Positions 14,780 to 20,936 of a DNA stretch of 46,934 nt are shown piece by piece (positions within the stretch are counted from its first letter, which is position 1; each line of letters starts with the position of its first letter). Source of the stretch: a virus. The translations under genes and the position numbers were made by a program. Below the pieces are notes generated by a model, which was not told where the DNA came from, did no database searches, and worked only from the letters and a program-made list of their open reading frames with translations. The stretch covers positions 1 to 46,934 of the IMG/VR virus record IMGVR_UViG_3300022539_000142; one strand, written 5' to 3'.

Positions 14780-15117
14780 TTCTTCCTCCTCTTATGGCTT
14801 GTATGCTTTCGTTGCTGCATCTTCAAGCCCTTTAGCTTCCTACGTTTCTGCCTTTGCATCTCTGTGAAGGTATCTCTTGCATCCCCTGCTCTGGGTGGTT
14901 GCCGTAAGGGGCCTATTGCTGGCCAGTCCGCTGGCATTGTACTTAAAGCAGCGACTGCAAGCAGCATAGCTCCAGCTCCTCCAGCAAAGAATCTCTTACC
15001 TACTCTGTATGTCTCACTTGCCTTAACCTCCTTCCCACAGGCATCACACCAGAGAACTTTGGGATCTACTACAGACCTTTCAACCCTTGTGTCACACTGT
15101 ATATGTAGTAGTGGCAT
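14776..15117 (-). CDS. Small zinc-knuckle membrane protein with basic tail
   Basis: This 113-residue protein has a CDAC pair near residue 24. A hydrophobic Gly/Ala-rich segment follows (about 44-62, AGGAGAMLLAVAALSTM) that could span the membrane. The C-terminal tail is very basic. The start follows AAGGAGGTGAT. The GTCAA palindrome 15146-15166 lies about 30 bp upstream. Its function is unknown. Confidence 0.62.
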   Translation of the reverse strand: MPLLHIQCDTRVERSVVDPKVLWCDACGKEVKASETYRVGKRFFAGGAGAMLLAVAALSTMPADWPAIGPLRQPPRAGDARDTFTEMQRQKRRKLKGLKMQQRKHTSHKRRKK

Positions 15118-15145
15118 CAGTAATCACCTCCTTTCCACTAAGCGA

Positions 15146-15166
15146 AAAGGTCAATTATTGACGTTT
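15146..15166. promoter_or_regulatory. GTCAA palindrome, site 3
   Basis: AAAGGTCAA, TTA, TTGACGTTT. On the minus strand the last codons and stop (CGT CAA TAA) of the 15155-15325 gene are part of the palindrome. It is the only copy that touches coding sequence. Confidence 0.75.
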
Positions 15167-15325
15167 CTTGGGTTTCCTTCTGTAGTCAGGTCGAACCTCT
15201 ATCTTAACTCCAGGCATCTTCTTTTCAAGTACACGTCTTGCCTCTTCAGCTTCTTTCCGTGTGTTAAACTGTTTGTAAACCCAGAACTCATTCTCAGCCT
15301 CCACTGTTACGCTGTATTGCCTCAT
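15155..15325 (-). CDS. Small basic protein of unknown function
   Basis: This 56-residue protein starts at the ATG at 15325, 10 nt after GGAGG; an ATG eight codons earlier overlaps the previous gene more. The beta-alpha-beta-like sequence 'YSVTVEAENEFWVYKQFNTRKEAEEARRVL' resembles small SPOR- or RRM-like folds, but the evidence is weak. Its stop codon lies inside a GTCAA palindrome. Confidence 0.6.
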   Translation of the reverse strand: MRQYSVTVEAENEFWVYKQFNTRKEAEEARRVLEKKMPGVKIEVRPDYRRKPKKRQ

Positions 15326-15599
15326 TTGCTGCTTGCCTCCTATTTGCATGCATCTTAATCCAGGCCACCATGTTCTTCTCTGACTTCCAGCAGGTAAGAG
15401 GTGCTTCGTTGTAGAAGAAGCTGACTATATCAAACATCCTTGTAATATTGATATCGTCTGCACGGGCAAAGCTTTCAGTCAGGTCATTACAGATTACAGC
15501 CTGGAGGAAGCTTCCAGGAGGTGCGCCGTCTTCAATATAGCTCCTTACACCTTGCCTTATATGTTCAGGCAATCTGTCATAGTTAGGTTCTTTAGGCAT
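15294..15599 (-). CDS. Conserved phage protein of the 'LPEHIRxGVRxYIEDGxPPGSFL' type
   Basis: This 101-residue protein has the pattern 'RLPEHIRQGVRSYIEDGAPPGSFLQAV.CNDL..SFARADDIN...FDIVSFFYNEAP..CW', which I recognise from many phage genomes as a small uncharacterised protein. A strong AAGGAGGTGAT site precedes it. No function is established. Confidence 0.75.
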   Translation of the reverse strand: MPKEPNYDRLPEHIRQGVRSYIEDGAPPGSFLQAVICNDLTESFARADDINITRMFDIVSFFYNEAPLTCWKSEKNMVAWIKMHANRRQAANEAIQRNSGG

Positions 15600-15888
15600 C
15601 TTCTATCACCTCCTTATTTTCTTTAAGCCACTCAACTTCGTAGCCTAGTTCCTTGTAGTGCTCCTCGAAATACTTGGCATTATGGGAGCCCTGAAAACTT
15701 ATCTCTTGGCCATCTACTTGCAGGAACCAGCTGAACCTTCCGTTTACTAACTTGCAACCAGCTTTATAGTGGTCAATCTTAACCTGTGCCTTCTTCCTAC
15801 AAGGAACACACTGTGAGTGGCTTATCTGGTCTTCTGGCCCTTCTTTCTCACCCAGATCTTCACCACAATCTGCGCAGATTACTTTCAT
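15592..15888 (-). CDS. Zinc-ribbon protein
   Basis: This 98-residue protein has an N-terminal zinc ribbon with CADC and CVPC. A beta-rich C-terminal half follows (GRFSWFLQVDGQEISF). It starts after AGGAGG. Its function is unknown. Confidence 0.68.
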   Translation of the reverse strand: MKVICADCGEDLGEKEGPEDQISHSQCVPCRKKAQVKIDHYKAGCKLVNGRFSWFLQVDGQEISFQGSHNAKYFEEHYKELGYEVEWLKENKEVIEDA

Positions 15889-15893
15889 GTGTT

Positions 15894-16286
15894 TTACCTC
15901 CTTCTTTCAACCACAGCATACTTTACCTGCCAGTCAATACCTAAAAGCCTGAGACACCAGTCAAAGGGAATGACTTCACCCTCCTGTATCATGTAGACAA
16001 GCTTCTGTGCTAACCAGGCTGCCTCGATCTCAGTGTATACACCTTTACCTACGTGACCAAGGTATGAACTGAATACTATGCCGGCGGTTGTCTTTCGAGC
16101 TATTTCTCGTAAGTAAAGTTCCATTGGGTATACTGAGGTTTGTACTTCTGTGTTATTAGGATTATAGATGAAAGATGCTGGAAAACGTTTAGTTATAAGA
16201 GCGATTTCTTTCTTTTCCCTTGGTGAATCATATATCAGCTTTGAGTGCGCATAGTATATTGTACTACCCATTTTTGGCTCCTTCAT
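15894..16286 (-). CDS. Nucleoside deoxyribosyltransferase-like / DUF4406-like protein (tentative)
   Basis: This 130-residue protein opens with a 'STIYYAHSKLIY..PREKKEIALI...FP..FIYNP' Rossmann-like start, as in DUF4406 and deoxyribosyltransferase-type proteins that begin with 'YiAhp'. The later conserved acidic residues are not clear. A role in nucleotide or nucleotide-derived signal metabolism would fit the SLOG-like gene nearby. Low certainty. Confidence 0.55.
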   Translation of the reverse strand: MKEPKMGSTIYYAHSKLIYDSPREKKEIALITKRFPASFIYNPNNTEVQTSVYPMELYLREIARKTTAGIVFSSYLGHVGKGVYTEIEAAWLAQKLVYMIQEGEVIPFDWCLRLLGIDWQVKYAVVERRR

Positions 16287-16319
16287 AGTTTATCACTACC
16301 TTTCTTAAGTAGTATCGAG

Positions 16320-16487
16320 CTACTTCTTGACAGTAAGCGTCAAGGTAAGCTCTTTGACATCAGTGCTGAAGGGACGTAGCACATAGACATCACTGATCGG
16401 GAAGTTCTCATTGTCAGTGGTAAACCGCACACTGCCCTTGCAATCATACTTGACCTTATATACTGCTGTGATTGACTTGTCAGCCAC
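16320..16487 (-). CDS. Small protein of unknown function (55 aa)
   Basis: This ORF starts at GTG 16487 after GGGAGGTGATACAG and reads MADKSITAVYKVKYDCKG..., ending LTLTLTVKK. It is predicted to be all-beta. It fills the gap between its neighbours and its ribosome site is excellent. No family was recognised. Confidence 0.65.
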   Translation of the reverse strand: MADKSITAVYKVKYDCKGSVRFTTDNENFPISDVYVLRPFSTDVKELTLTLTVKK

Positions 16488-16523
16488 CTGTATCACCTCC
16501 CTTCCTCATTATCTAGGCTTTCA

Positions 16524-16730
16524 TTAGAGAGATTTAACTACTCGGAGAGCATATACTTTTACAGCTGCTCTTATAAAGGTTCTGAAGTCTGTATCCAGTC
16601 TATACATCTTAGCGATCTGGAAAAGGTCAATTTGCTCATCTTCATTCAGTTCACTAGGCGGAGGATTCACCCTGAGCAGTTCCTCTTCTAGTTTCTCAAA
16701 ATTTTCTATATACGCTGCAAGCTTGTCCAT
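16524..16730 (-). CDS. Small helical protein of unknown function
   Basis: This 68-residue protein starts at the ATG at 16730, after GGGAGGTGAT. It is predicted to be helical and acidic in its first half. No family was recognised. Confidence 0.6.
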   Translation of the reverse strand: MDKLAAYIENFEKLEEELLRVNPPPSELNEDEQIDLFQIAKMYRLDTDFRTFIRAAVKVYALRVVKSL

Positions 16731-16749
16731 ACGTATCACCTCCCTTCTA

Positions 16750-17109
16750 TCATACTAAGATAACTGGTCTGCTTGGATGGAAATATTCCCACTTACTGAT
16801 AGTATCTTCAGTTCCACCAGTTCGATCACTGGCAATACAAGCAATCAGGACATCAGACTCACGTGCTATATCCGTATTCCTTATAAAGCCAGCACCTCTG
16901 CCATACCGCTTCCAGTCTGCAGGGAACCAAAGGGTAGAAGTCTTATAATTTTTTGCAAGGAGCACAGCAAATCTGTCTCCGCCCTTTGGACAGAGGCCAG
17001 AGCAGATACGGTCTCCTGGTTGATAGACTGATAAGAAGGCTACTTCAACCAAGAGGAGATCGTCTTCCGAGTCTCTGCGTCTTGTGCCTATAATACCGAT
17101 TGTCTTCAT
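16750..17109 (-). CDS. SLOG-family (YspA/DprA-like Rossmann) protein
   Basis: This 119-residue protein has 'IGIIGTRR', 'CSGLCPKGGDRFAVLLAK' and 'RNTDIARESDVLIAC...GGTEDTI'. These are the nucleotide-binding hallmarks of the SLOG superfamily (DUF2493/YspA branch). These proteins bind nucleotides or NAD-derived ligands, and some act in conflict systems. The exact ligand here is unknown. Confidence 0.82.
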   Translation of the reverse strand: MKTIGIIGTRRRDSEDDLLLVEVAFLSVYQPGDRICSGLCPKGGDRFAVLLAKNYKTSTLWFPADWKRYGRGAGFIRNTDIARESDVLIACIASDRTGGTEDTISKWEYFHPSRPVILV

Positions 17110-17381
17110 TGTCTCATCCTCATTCTTGATGCTTCTTCAGCCCACTGTGCCCAAGGCTCATCAATAGTGGGCTGGGAAAGAATCTGGGCAAGTGCAAGCC
17201 TGTGCCAGCAAAAGTCATGATGCCTGCCAGCAGGACAGTCACATGTCCATAACTTACTCCGTCTAATGTAGTGGATTGTATAGGTGTGCTTACCATCTTT
17301 AGAGATGCAGACCTCACCTGTCGTTTCAAAGAACTCGAAACGGTAGATGAGGCCTTTATGCTGTGTTGTCCAGACTTTCAT
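17106..17381 (-). CDS. SWIM-type zinc-finger protein
   Basis: This 91-residue protein starts at the ATG at 17381, which overlaps the preceding stop. The motif C-x-C-x(n)-C-x-H (WTCDCPAGRHHDFCWHRLALAQIL) is a SWIM zinc finger, a DNA- or protein-binding module usually found in larger recombination proteins. Here it stands nearly alone. Confidence 0.78.
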   Translation of the reverse strand: MKVWTTQHKGLIYRFEFFETTGEVCISKDGKHTYTIHYIRRSKLWTCDCPAGRHHDFCWHRLALAQILSQPTIDEPWAQWAEEASRMRMRQ

Positions 17382-17566
17382 TAGTGATAAGGTATTAATA
17401 TTATAGTTCTGTTTCCGCCCACTACAGGGCACTCGATACGAAGCTCCTCTTCCTCAGCGTCGAAGGTATACACATATTCAGTAGGGTTGCGGTTCTGCCG
17501 GAGTAGCTTTGCTACACCTTCAAGGAAGAATGGGACTACACTTCCGTTAATTGTAGTTTTATACAT
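17381..17566 (-). CDS. Small protein of unknown function
   Basis: This 61-residue protein starts after AGGAGGTGAAG. It is mostly beta with an acidic middle (DAEEEELRIE). Its stop overlaps the start of the SWIM-finger gene, so the two are likely co-translated. No family was recognised. Confidence 0.6.
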   Translation of the reverse strand: MYKTTINGSVVPFFLEGVAKLLRQNRNPTEYVYTFDAEEEELRIECPVVGGNRTIILIPYH

Positions 17567-17577
17567 GTCTTCACCTC

Positions 17578-17745
17578 CTATCCACTAAAGCCTTTCCATA
17601 ACCTCAACACCCTCGATGCTTCACCCCTTGTCCAGAAAGGGCCAACCTTTGTCTTATCTATCTTTGGCCTTCCCCAGGCAGAGAGGTATCGAGCAGGTAC
17701 TGCGATTGCTAAGTACATTGGGCGCACTATCCACCAAGTTTCCAT
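17578..17745 (-). CDS. Small basic, tryptophan-rich protein (55 aa)
   Basis: This ORF starts at ATG 17745 after GGGAGGTGAGTAAG and begins METWWIVRPMYLAIAVPARY. A short hydrophobic N-terminal part could associate with the membrane, and the rest is basic. The ribosome site supports it. No family was recognised. Confidence 0.6.
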   Translation of the reverse strand: METWWIVRPMYLAIAVPARYLSAWGRPKIDKTKVGPFWTRGEASRVLRLWKGFSG

Positions 17746-17766
17746 GCTTACTCACCTCCCTTCGTT

Positions 17767-18012
17767 CTAGACTCTCATCTCGATTGAATAAAGATAGCGA
17801 TCATGCCACTGGATCTCCGGTTCTCCTGAACACAGTTTTCGGATCTCTTCAATAATCTTCTTTTCATGAAGCCTTGAAATATTATGCCTCTCATAGACGA
17901 AGGATGGGCCAAAGGTCAGTGTAACATAGACTCCTAGCTCACTATATGTAGGTTCGGCCAGTTTCTTTATCCTATTAATTTCACCTATTAACTTCTGTAT
18001 ATCCTCTATCAT
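17767..18012 (-). CDS. Small protein of unknown function
   Basis: This 81-residue protein starts at the ATG at 18012 after AAGGAGGTGAAG. It is alpha/beta in composition (GVYVTLTFGPSFVYERHNISRLH). A copy of the repeated hairpin (18031-18095) forms its 5' leader. Confidence 0.6.
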   Translation of the reverse strand: MIEDIQKLIGEINRIKKLAEPTYSELGVYVTLTFGPSFVYERHNISRLHEKKIIEEIRKLCSGEPEIQWHDRYLYSIEMRV

Positions 18013-18030
18013 GTCTTCACCTCCTTTACA

Positions 18031-18095
18031 GTCATTCAAACCAGTGCTCTAATCAGCTTTTCTCCCCAGCCTAGAGCACTGGGTTCAATAACTAC
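18031..18095 (-). repeat. Intercistronic hairpin element, copy C
   Basis: On the minus strand the element begins at a UAG and continues TTATTGAACCCAG. It forms an 11-bp perfect stem (CCAGTGCTCTA with its complement) and ends in TTGAATGACT, close to the next ribosome site. It is homologous to 18541-18588 and 18829-18876. The UAG closes a 3-codon mini-ORF (ATG GAT AGG TAG) that has its own GGGAGGTGAT site. Confidence 0.65.
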
Positions 18096-18116
18096 CTATC
18101 CATACTTATCACCTCC

Positions 18117-18344
18117 CTAATACCTGTTCCCACACTTGTCTTCCTGTATGGGATAGTCGTCTTTGACTGGCTGTGGATTGAGTGGCCTCAAAGTCCTTTC
18201 AGGCATATCCTGCATGGCATAGGCAAGTAAGGCATTCTGAAATACCTTTATTGCTGCAGACTTGACCATTGATAGTTCAGGGTATAGCCTGACCCACTTC
18301 CCATCTTTCTTCTCAAACAGTCCGTACATTCTTTTCTCTTTCAT
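18117..18344 (-). CDS. Small protein of unknown function
   Basis: This 75-residue protein begins MKEKRMYGLFEKKDGKWVRLYPE, a beta-hairpin-like start. It has a helical middle and a Pro-rich end. The start overlaps the end of the preceding gene. No family was recognised. Confidence 0.6.
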   Translation of the reverse strand: MKEKRMYGLFEKKDGKWVRLYPELSMVKSAAIKVFQNALLAYAMQDMPERTLRPLNPQPVKDDYPIQEDKCGNRY

Positions 18345-18345
18345 A

Positions 18346-18522
18346 TCATACCTTACTATAAACGAGCTTGTCCCCGAATCCCTTACTCATACCCTCAACG
18401 AAGTGCTCAATCTCTTCCTTTGGTACTACAAAGTCTCCACAGAAGTCGGCGTCTATGTATATAGCAAGCTCTGCATGTGTGTCAGTGTCTTCATGTGTGC
18501 GCTCTATTTCTATCTTCTCCAT
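18346..18522 (-). CDS. Small acidic protein of unknown function
   Basis: This 58-residue acidic protein starts at the ATG at 18522 after GGGAGGTGAT. Its leader is hairpin copy A (18541-18588). No family was recognised. Confidence 0.6.
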   Translation of the reverse strand: MEKIEIERTHEDTDTHAELAIYIDADFCGDFVVPKEEIEHFVEGMSKGFGDKLVYSKV

Positions 18523-18540
18523 GTCAATCACCTCCCTTCA

Positions 18541-18588
18541 ATAGTTGTTCAGGCCAACACCCATGCCGGTGCTGGACTCAACAACTAA
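18541..18588 (-). repeat. Intercistronic hairpin element, copy A
   Basis: On the minus strand it reads UAG (the stop of the upstream gene), then TTGTTGAGTCCAGCACC, and later GGTGTTGGCCTGAACAACTAT. The outer AGTTGTT/AACAACT and inner CCA/TGG and CACC/GGTG segments pair, with bulges between. It ends about 12 nt before the next ribosome site. Confidence 0.7.
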
Positions 18589-18812
18589 TCCTCATAGTAA
18601 GTTTGCCTTCTGGTATGCCCACAAGTACACTCCTTACCTTCTATAAATGAGCCACAGTAACCACAGAATGACTGGTATATTTCTTCAACAGTCTTTCCTT
18701 GTGATACTAACTCCATTGCTTTGCTTATGTTTTCAACACCATGTAGCATCAACTGAGAGCCAGTGTGCATAGTGCCGCAGTTGGGACAGTATGAATATGT
18801 ATAGGCATTCAT
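18585..18812 (-). CDS. Zinc-ribbon protein
   Basis: This 75-residue protein has CPNC, CGYC and CTC-type knuckles (up to two metal sites) flanking a helical middle. It starts after AAGGAAGG, just downstream of hairpin copy B. Its stop codon is the UAG that opens copy A. Its function is unknown. Confidence 0.68.
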   Translation of the reverse strand: MNAYTYSYCPNCGTMHTGSQLMLHGVENISKAMELVSQGKTVEEIYQSFCGYCGSFIEGKECTCGHTRRQTYYED

Positions 18813-18828
18813 CTAAACTACCTTCCTT

Positions 18829-18876
18829 CATAGTTGTTCAGGCCAACACCCTGGCGGATGCTGGATTCAATAACTA
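18829..18876 (-). repeat. Intercistronic hairpin element, copy B
   Basis: Minus strand: UAG (upstream gene stop), TTATTGAATCCAGCATCC, loop, GGTGTTGGCCTGAACAACTAT. It is nearly identical to copy A in both flanks but differs in the loop, as expected for a conserved stem. Confidence 0.7.
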
Positions 18877-19077
18877 TATCTCACCATAGTTAAACAGCGG
18901 GCATTCCAGCCTCTCATAGCATGTCCTCTTATATTGTTGTACTGGAGGACTGTCCATAAGATATACTGCTACCCATTGTCCATCAGGTAAGCATCGGAGG
19001 CTATTAATCTCACTGTCTGGTGGCTGTACTTCCCTGGCTCTTTCCAAAGCCTTTTCAACAGATATTCTCAGTGCCAC
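18874..19077 (-). CDS. Small protein of unknown function
   Basis: The 67-residue form starts at GTG 19077 after AAGGAGGTGATTAAC. It has an N-terminal helix, then a beta-rich half (DGQWVAVYLMD) and two Cys. Its stop UAG opens hairpin copy B. No family was recognised. Confidence 0.58.
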   Translation of the reverse strand: MALRISVEKALERAREVQPPDSEINSLRCLPDGQWVAVYLMDSPPVQQYKRTCYERLECPLFNYGEI

Positions 19078-19108
19078 GTTAATCACCTCCTTATGAATTG
19101 ATCAGTCA

Positions 19109-19129
19109 AAAGGTCAATAAATGACCTTT
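19109..19129. promoter_or_regulatory. GTCAA palindrome, site 4
   Basis: AAAGGTCAA, TAA, ATGACCTTT (one mismatched pair). It lies 2 bp beyond the stop of the 19131 gene and about 30 bp upstream of the next start, filling the intergenic gap. Confidence 0.75.
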
Positions 19130-19130
19130 C

Positions 19131-19313
19131 TTAATAATCATAGTCACCTTGCACAGAAGCTACTATGTGCTCCTCATCAGCGAGCATGTTCCAGACTTCG
19201 ACCCTCTCATCAGCTTCATTGAAATGTACTTCAATAATATGGTTATGACTATCTGGAACAGCATCCAATAGTTTAGCTGCCTGTCTAATCAGCTCTTGTG
19301 GGATTGTCTTCAT
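19131..19313 (-). CDS. Small acidic protein of unknown function
   Basis: This 60-residue acidic protein starts after GGGAGGTGATTTAGT. A helix is followed by a beta-hairpin (IIEVHFNEADERVEVWNMLADEEHIVASV). Its second half resembles that of the 19837-20022 protein (VDIAFDDKKISIYNTDG), so the two may be distant paralogues. Confidence 0.62.
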   Translation of the reverse strand: MKTIPQELIRQAAKLLDAVPDSHNHIIEVHFNEADERVEVWNMLADEEHIVASVQGDYDY

Positions 19314-19329
19314 ACTAAATCACCTCCCT

Positions 19330-19836
19330 TCAATCATTGAACTGTAAATATATAAACCCATTGTTAAGGACATTATACCATAATACACCCCAGCTGTAAA
19401 GCTCCAATATTAAGGCTACACAGTTATATTCAAGGGTGTACGGTGTACGGTGTACGTGTACGTGTAGGCCCGTGGATACACTTTGATACAACCTGTACGT
19501 GTACGGGTGTACAAGTCCTTGGACATATATCTCCTTAACTGTGCCGAGCTTGGGGTGAGTCAGATTTCCTTCTTTAAGTATATATAAAATATATATATAA
19601 AAAATAAGAAAAGACTCTAAGCATTTTTTAAGCTTAGAAGGATTTAAGGATTTTAGTGTCACTTAGTGGTCATTATTGCTTATTTTGGGTTAAGAAAGGT
19701 CAATAAATGACCTTTTGACTTGGTATTGTTATAGCTGTGTCAGTACACGTACATTGTGTGACATAGTGTACCTAGACCCGTACACGTACACGTACACGTA
19801 CAGATGTACAGGCTGATTTGTTTGTTTAAGGTTGGT
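19330..19836. other. Gene-free region with inverted TGTAC/GTACA arrays and AT-rich core; candidate replication origin
   Basis: I see no credible gene in these 507 bp. Seven TGTAC motifs lie at 19437-19512, mostly 6-7 bp apart. Seven GTACA motifs in inverse orientation lie at 19743-19810, four of them at 6-bp period. Between them are an almost pure A/T tract (19573-19611), a CTAAGC/GCTTAG stem (19617-19637) and a GTCAA palindrome (19695-19715). Iteron arrays around an easily melted tract are the usual layout of a phage origin. A regulatory or terminator role for parts of it is possible. The initiator protein is not identified. Confidence 0.55.
19695..19715. promoter_or_regulatory. GTCAA palindrome, site 5
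   Basis: AAAGGTCAA, TAA, ATGACCTTT, the same sequence as site 4, inside the origin-like region. Confidence 0.75.
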
Positions 19837-20022
19837 TTACATAAAGTAATCAAAATCCCTTTCTGCTACAAGTGTACCGTCTGTATTGTATATGGAAATC
19901 TTTTTGTCATCGAATGCAATGTCTACATGGTGTGCATCTGGGCTATAGTCCGCTACCCATTCACCTATGGCTATAATCTCCCTTACTGAGAACAATGCCA
20001 AGCACTTATGCTTTAATACCAT
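19837..20022 (-). CDS. Small protein of unknown function
   Basis: This 61-residue protein starts at the ATG at 20022 after AAAGGTGGTGAT; two GTG codons lie further up. It reads MVLKHKCLALFSVREII...HHVDIAFDDKKISIYNTDG and is of mixed fold. It lies just downstream of the 20044-20069 terminator, so its transcription needs readthrough or antitermination. No family was recognised. Confidence 0.58.
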   Translation of the reverse strand: MVLKHKCLALFSVREIIAIGEWVADYSPDAHHVDIAFDDKKISIYNTDGTLVAERDFDYFM

Positions 20023-20043
20023 TGGTATCACCACCTTTCCAGT

Positions 20044-20069
20044 AAGAAAAGGCGGGCTTTCACCCGCCT
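20044..20069 (-). terminator. Intrinsic terminator of the first leftward unit
   Basis: On the minus strand a 7-bp GC-rich stem (AGGCGGG/CCCGCCT) with a 6-nt loop is followed by TTTTCTT. It lies 10 bp after the stop of the 20080-20421 gene. It is the clearest terminator in the window and separates two short genes from the rest of the left arm. Confidence 0.8.
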
Positions 20070-20079
20070 CCCTTGGTTG

Positions 20080-20421
20080 TTAAACCAGGCCTAACTTGTC
20101 CAGTACTGCTATCTCTTCCTTGGTTGCCTTTAGCCTTGCCTCGTAAACCTTTTTCTTCATGGTAGCCTTGGATTCACCTGGTTTAGTCCACTGATCCTTC
20201 TTCAGCGTAGCCCATACTTCAGCCACCTTTGCCTTCCGCTCATCATCGGTGTAGTCCTTGCTATTCATGCCAGCAGTGCTGTCTATCAGCTTTTGGCACA
20301 GGCCGTGTAGTTTACAGTTGGCTTGCATGGTCTGGGGCAGGTCGGACACCTTGTACTGCACACCATACAATGATAGCGTACCCTTGGTGAAGTCCTTGGT
20401 CATCTTTCGCTTGGTAGTCAT
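20080..20421 (-). CDS. Second gene of the leftward promoter unit, unknown function
   Basis: This 113-residue basic protein starts after AAGGAGGTGAT. It has a beta-like start (TLSLYGVQYKVSDL) and a helical Lys-rich C-terminal half with repeated 'KATMKKKVYEARLKATKEEI'. It is transcribed from the strong promoter at 20621-20649 and is followed directly by a terminator. An early regulatory role is plausible. No family was recognised. Confidence 0.7.
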   Translation of the reverse strand: MTTKRKMTKDFTKGTLSLYGVQYKVSDLPQTMQANCKLHGLCQKLIDSTAGMNSKDYTDDERKAKVAEVWATLKKDQWTKPGESKATMKKKVYEARLKATKEEIAVLDKLGLV

Positions 20422-20455
20422 AGTGTATCACCTCCTTCCATATACAGCGTTAGCG

Positions 20456-20584
20456 TTATGATAAGCCCTTGGTTGCTATGGGAAACAGCTTCCGTAATAG
20501 CCTACGCTCATCTGGCGTACACTGTGGCCAGCGTTCTCTAATCACCCTACGCATTACCATGCGCCTTATGAGCTTGTGTATCAT
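20456..20584 (-). CDS. First gene of the leftward unit: 42-aa basic protein
   Basis: This ORF starts at ATG 20584 after GGGAGGTGAT, 36 bp downstream of the promoter -10 box. It reads MIHKLIRRMVMRRVIRERW then CTPDERRLLRKLFP, and is highly basic and helical. Small basic proteins in this position often bind nucleic acid or RNA polymerase, but no function is known. Its short size makes it easy to miss. Confidence 0.7.
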   Translation of the reverse strand: MIHKLIRRMVMRRVIRERWPQCTPDERRLLRKLFPIATKGLS

Positions 20585-20620
20585 GGTATCACCTCCCACC
20601 GTAAAACCGTTTTTGATTTC

Positions 20621-20649
20621 ATTGTACACTGTTCCAATTGAAATGTCAA
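20621..20649 (-). promoter_or_regulatory. Strong sigma70-type promoter for the left arm
   Basis: TTGACA (20649-20644), a 17-bp spacer and TACAAT (20626-20621). The spacer contains a CAATTGGAACA motif that recurs upstream, so a repressor bound there would block the promoter. Confidence 0.85.
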
Positions 20650-20881
20650 GTTATTTCTCAAACTGGCCGTGGGTGCGGGTTTCCCGAGGTCACTGATCAA
20701 TTGGAACACTTAATGGAACAACCAAATGAAACTGAATTGGAACACCCTTGGAACACCACAGGAAGACCCCACCAAGCCCCATGACCCCCTTATGAATGCT
20801 ATTGATTGGATTACTCAGGCTACACATGCCAAGTTTTTAAACCAAGTGCTTAGGACTTCCTAAGTGGTTGTTGGAACAACC
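20630..20881. promoter_or_regulatory. Array of (T)TGGAACA motifs, candidate operator cluster
   Basis: Motifs sit in the promoter spacer (20630-20640, minus orientation) and at 20698-20709, 20711-20722, 20734-20745, 20747-20757 and 20866-20881. The last is a perfect palindrome, GGTTGTTGGAACAACC. Five copies read on the plus strand and one on the minus strand, between the two divergent promoters. The interval 20700-20930 contains no supported gene. Confidence 0.65.
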
Positions 20882-20883
20882 AG

Positions 20884-20904
20884 AAAGGTCAATAATTGAC
20901 TCTT
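20884..20904. promoter_or_regulatory. GTCAA palindrome, site 6
   Basis: AAAGGTCAA, TAA, TTGACTCTT (one mismatched pair), 3 bp from the TTGGAACA palindrome and about 30 bp upstream of the candidate rightward -35 box. Confidence 0.75.
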
Positions 20905-20936
20905 TGGCTTATTTAACCTAACCTTGAATTAAACCC

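Noticed and set aside
19617-19637. CTAAGC hairpin followed on the minus strand by a T-rich run as a terminator
   Set aside because: The stem is only 6 bp and A/T-rich, and it lies inside the A/T tract, so the T-run has no specific meaning.
19330-19662. 110-residue minus-strand reading frame across the TGTAC repeats
   Set aside because: It has no ribosome site, and it is built from the TGTAC repeats and the A/T tract, with a composition unlike its neighbours. I treat it as noncoding.
20793-20864. 23-codon plus-strand ORF (MNAIDWITQ...) in the operator region
   Set aside because: It has no ribosome site and no sign of conservation. It is too short to support.
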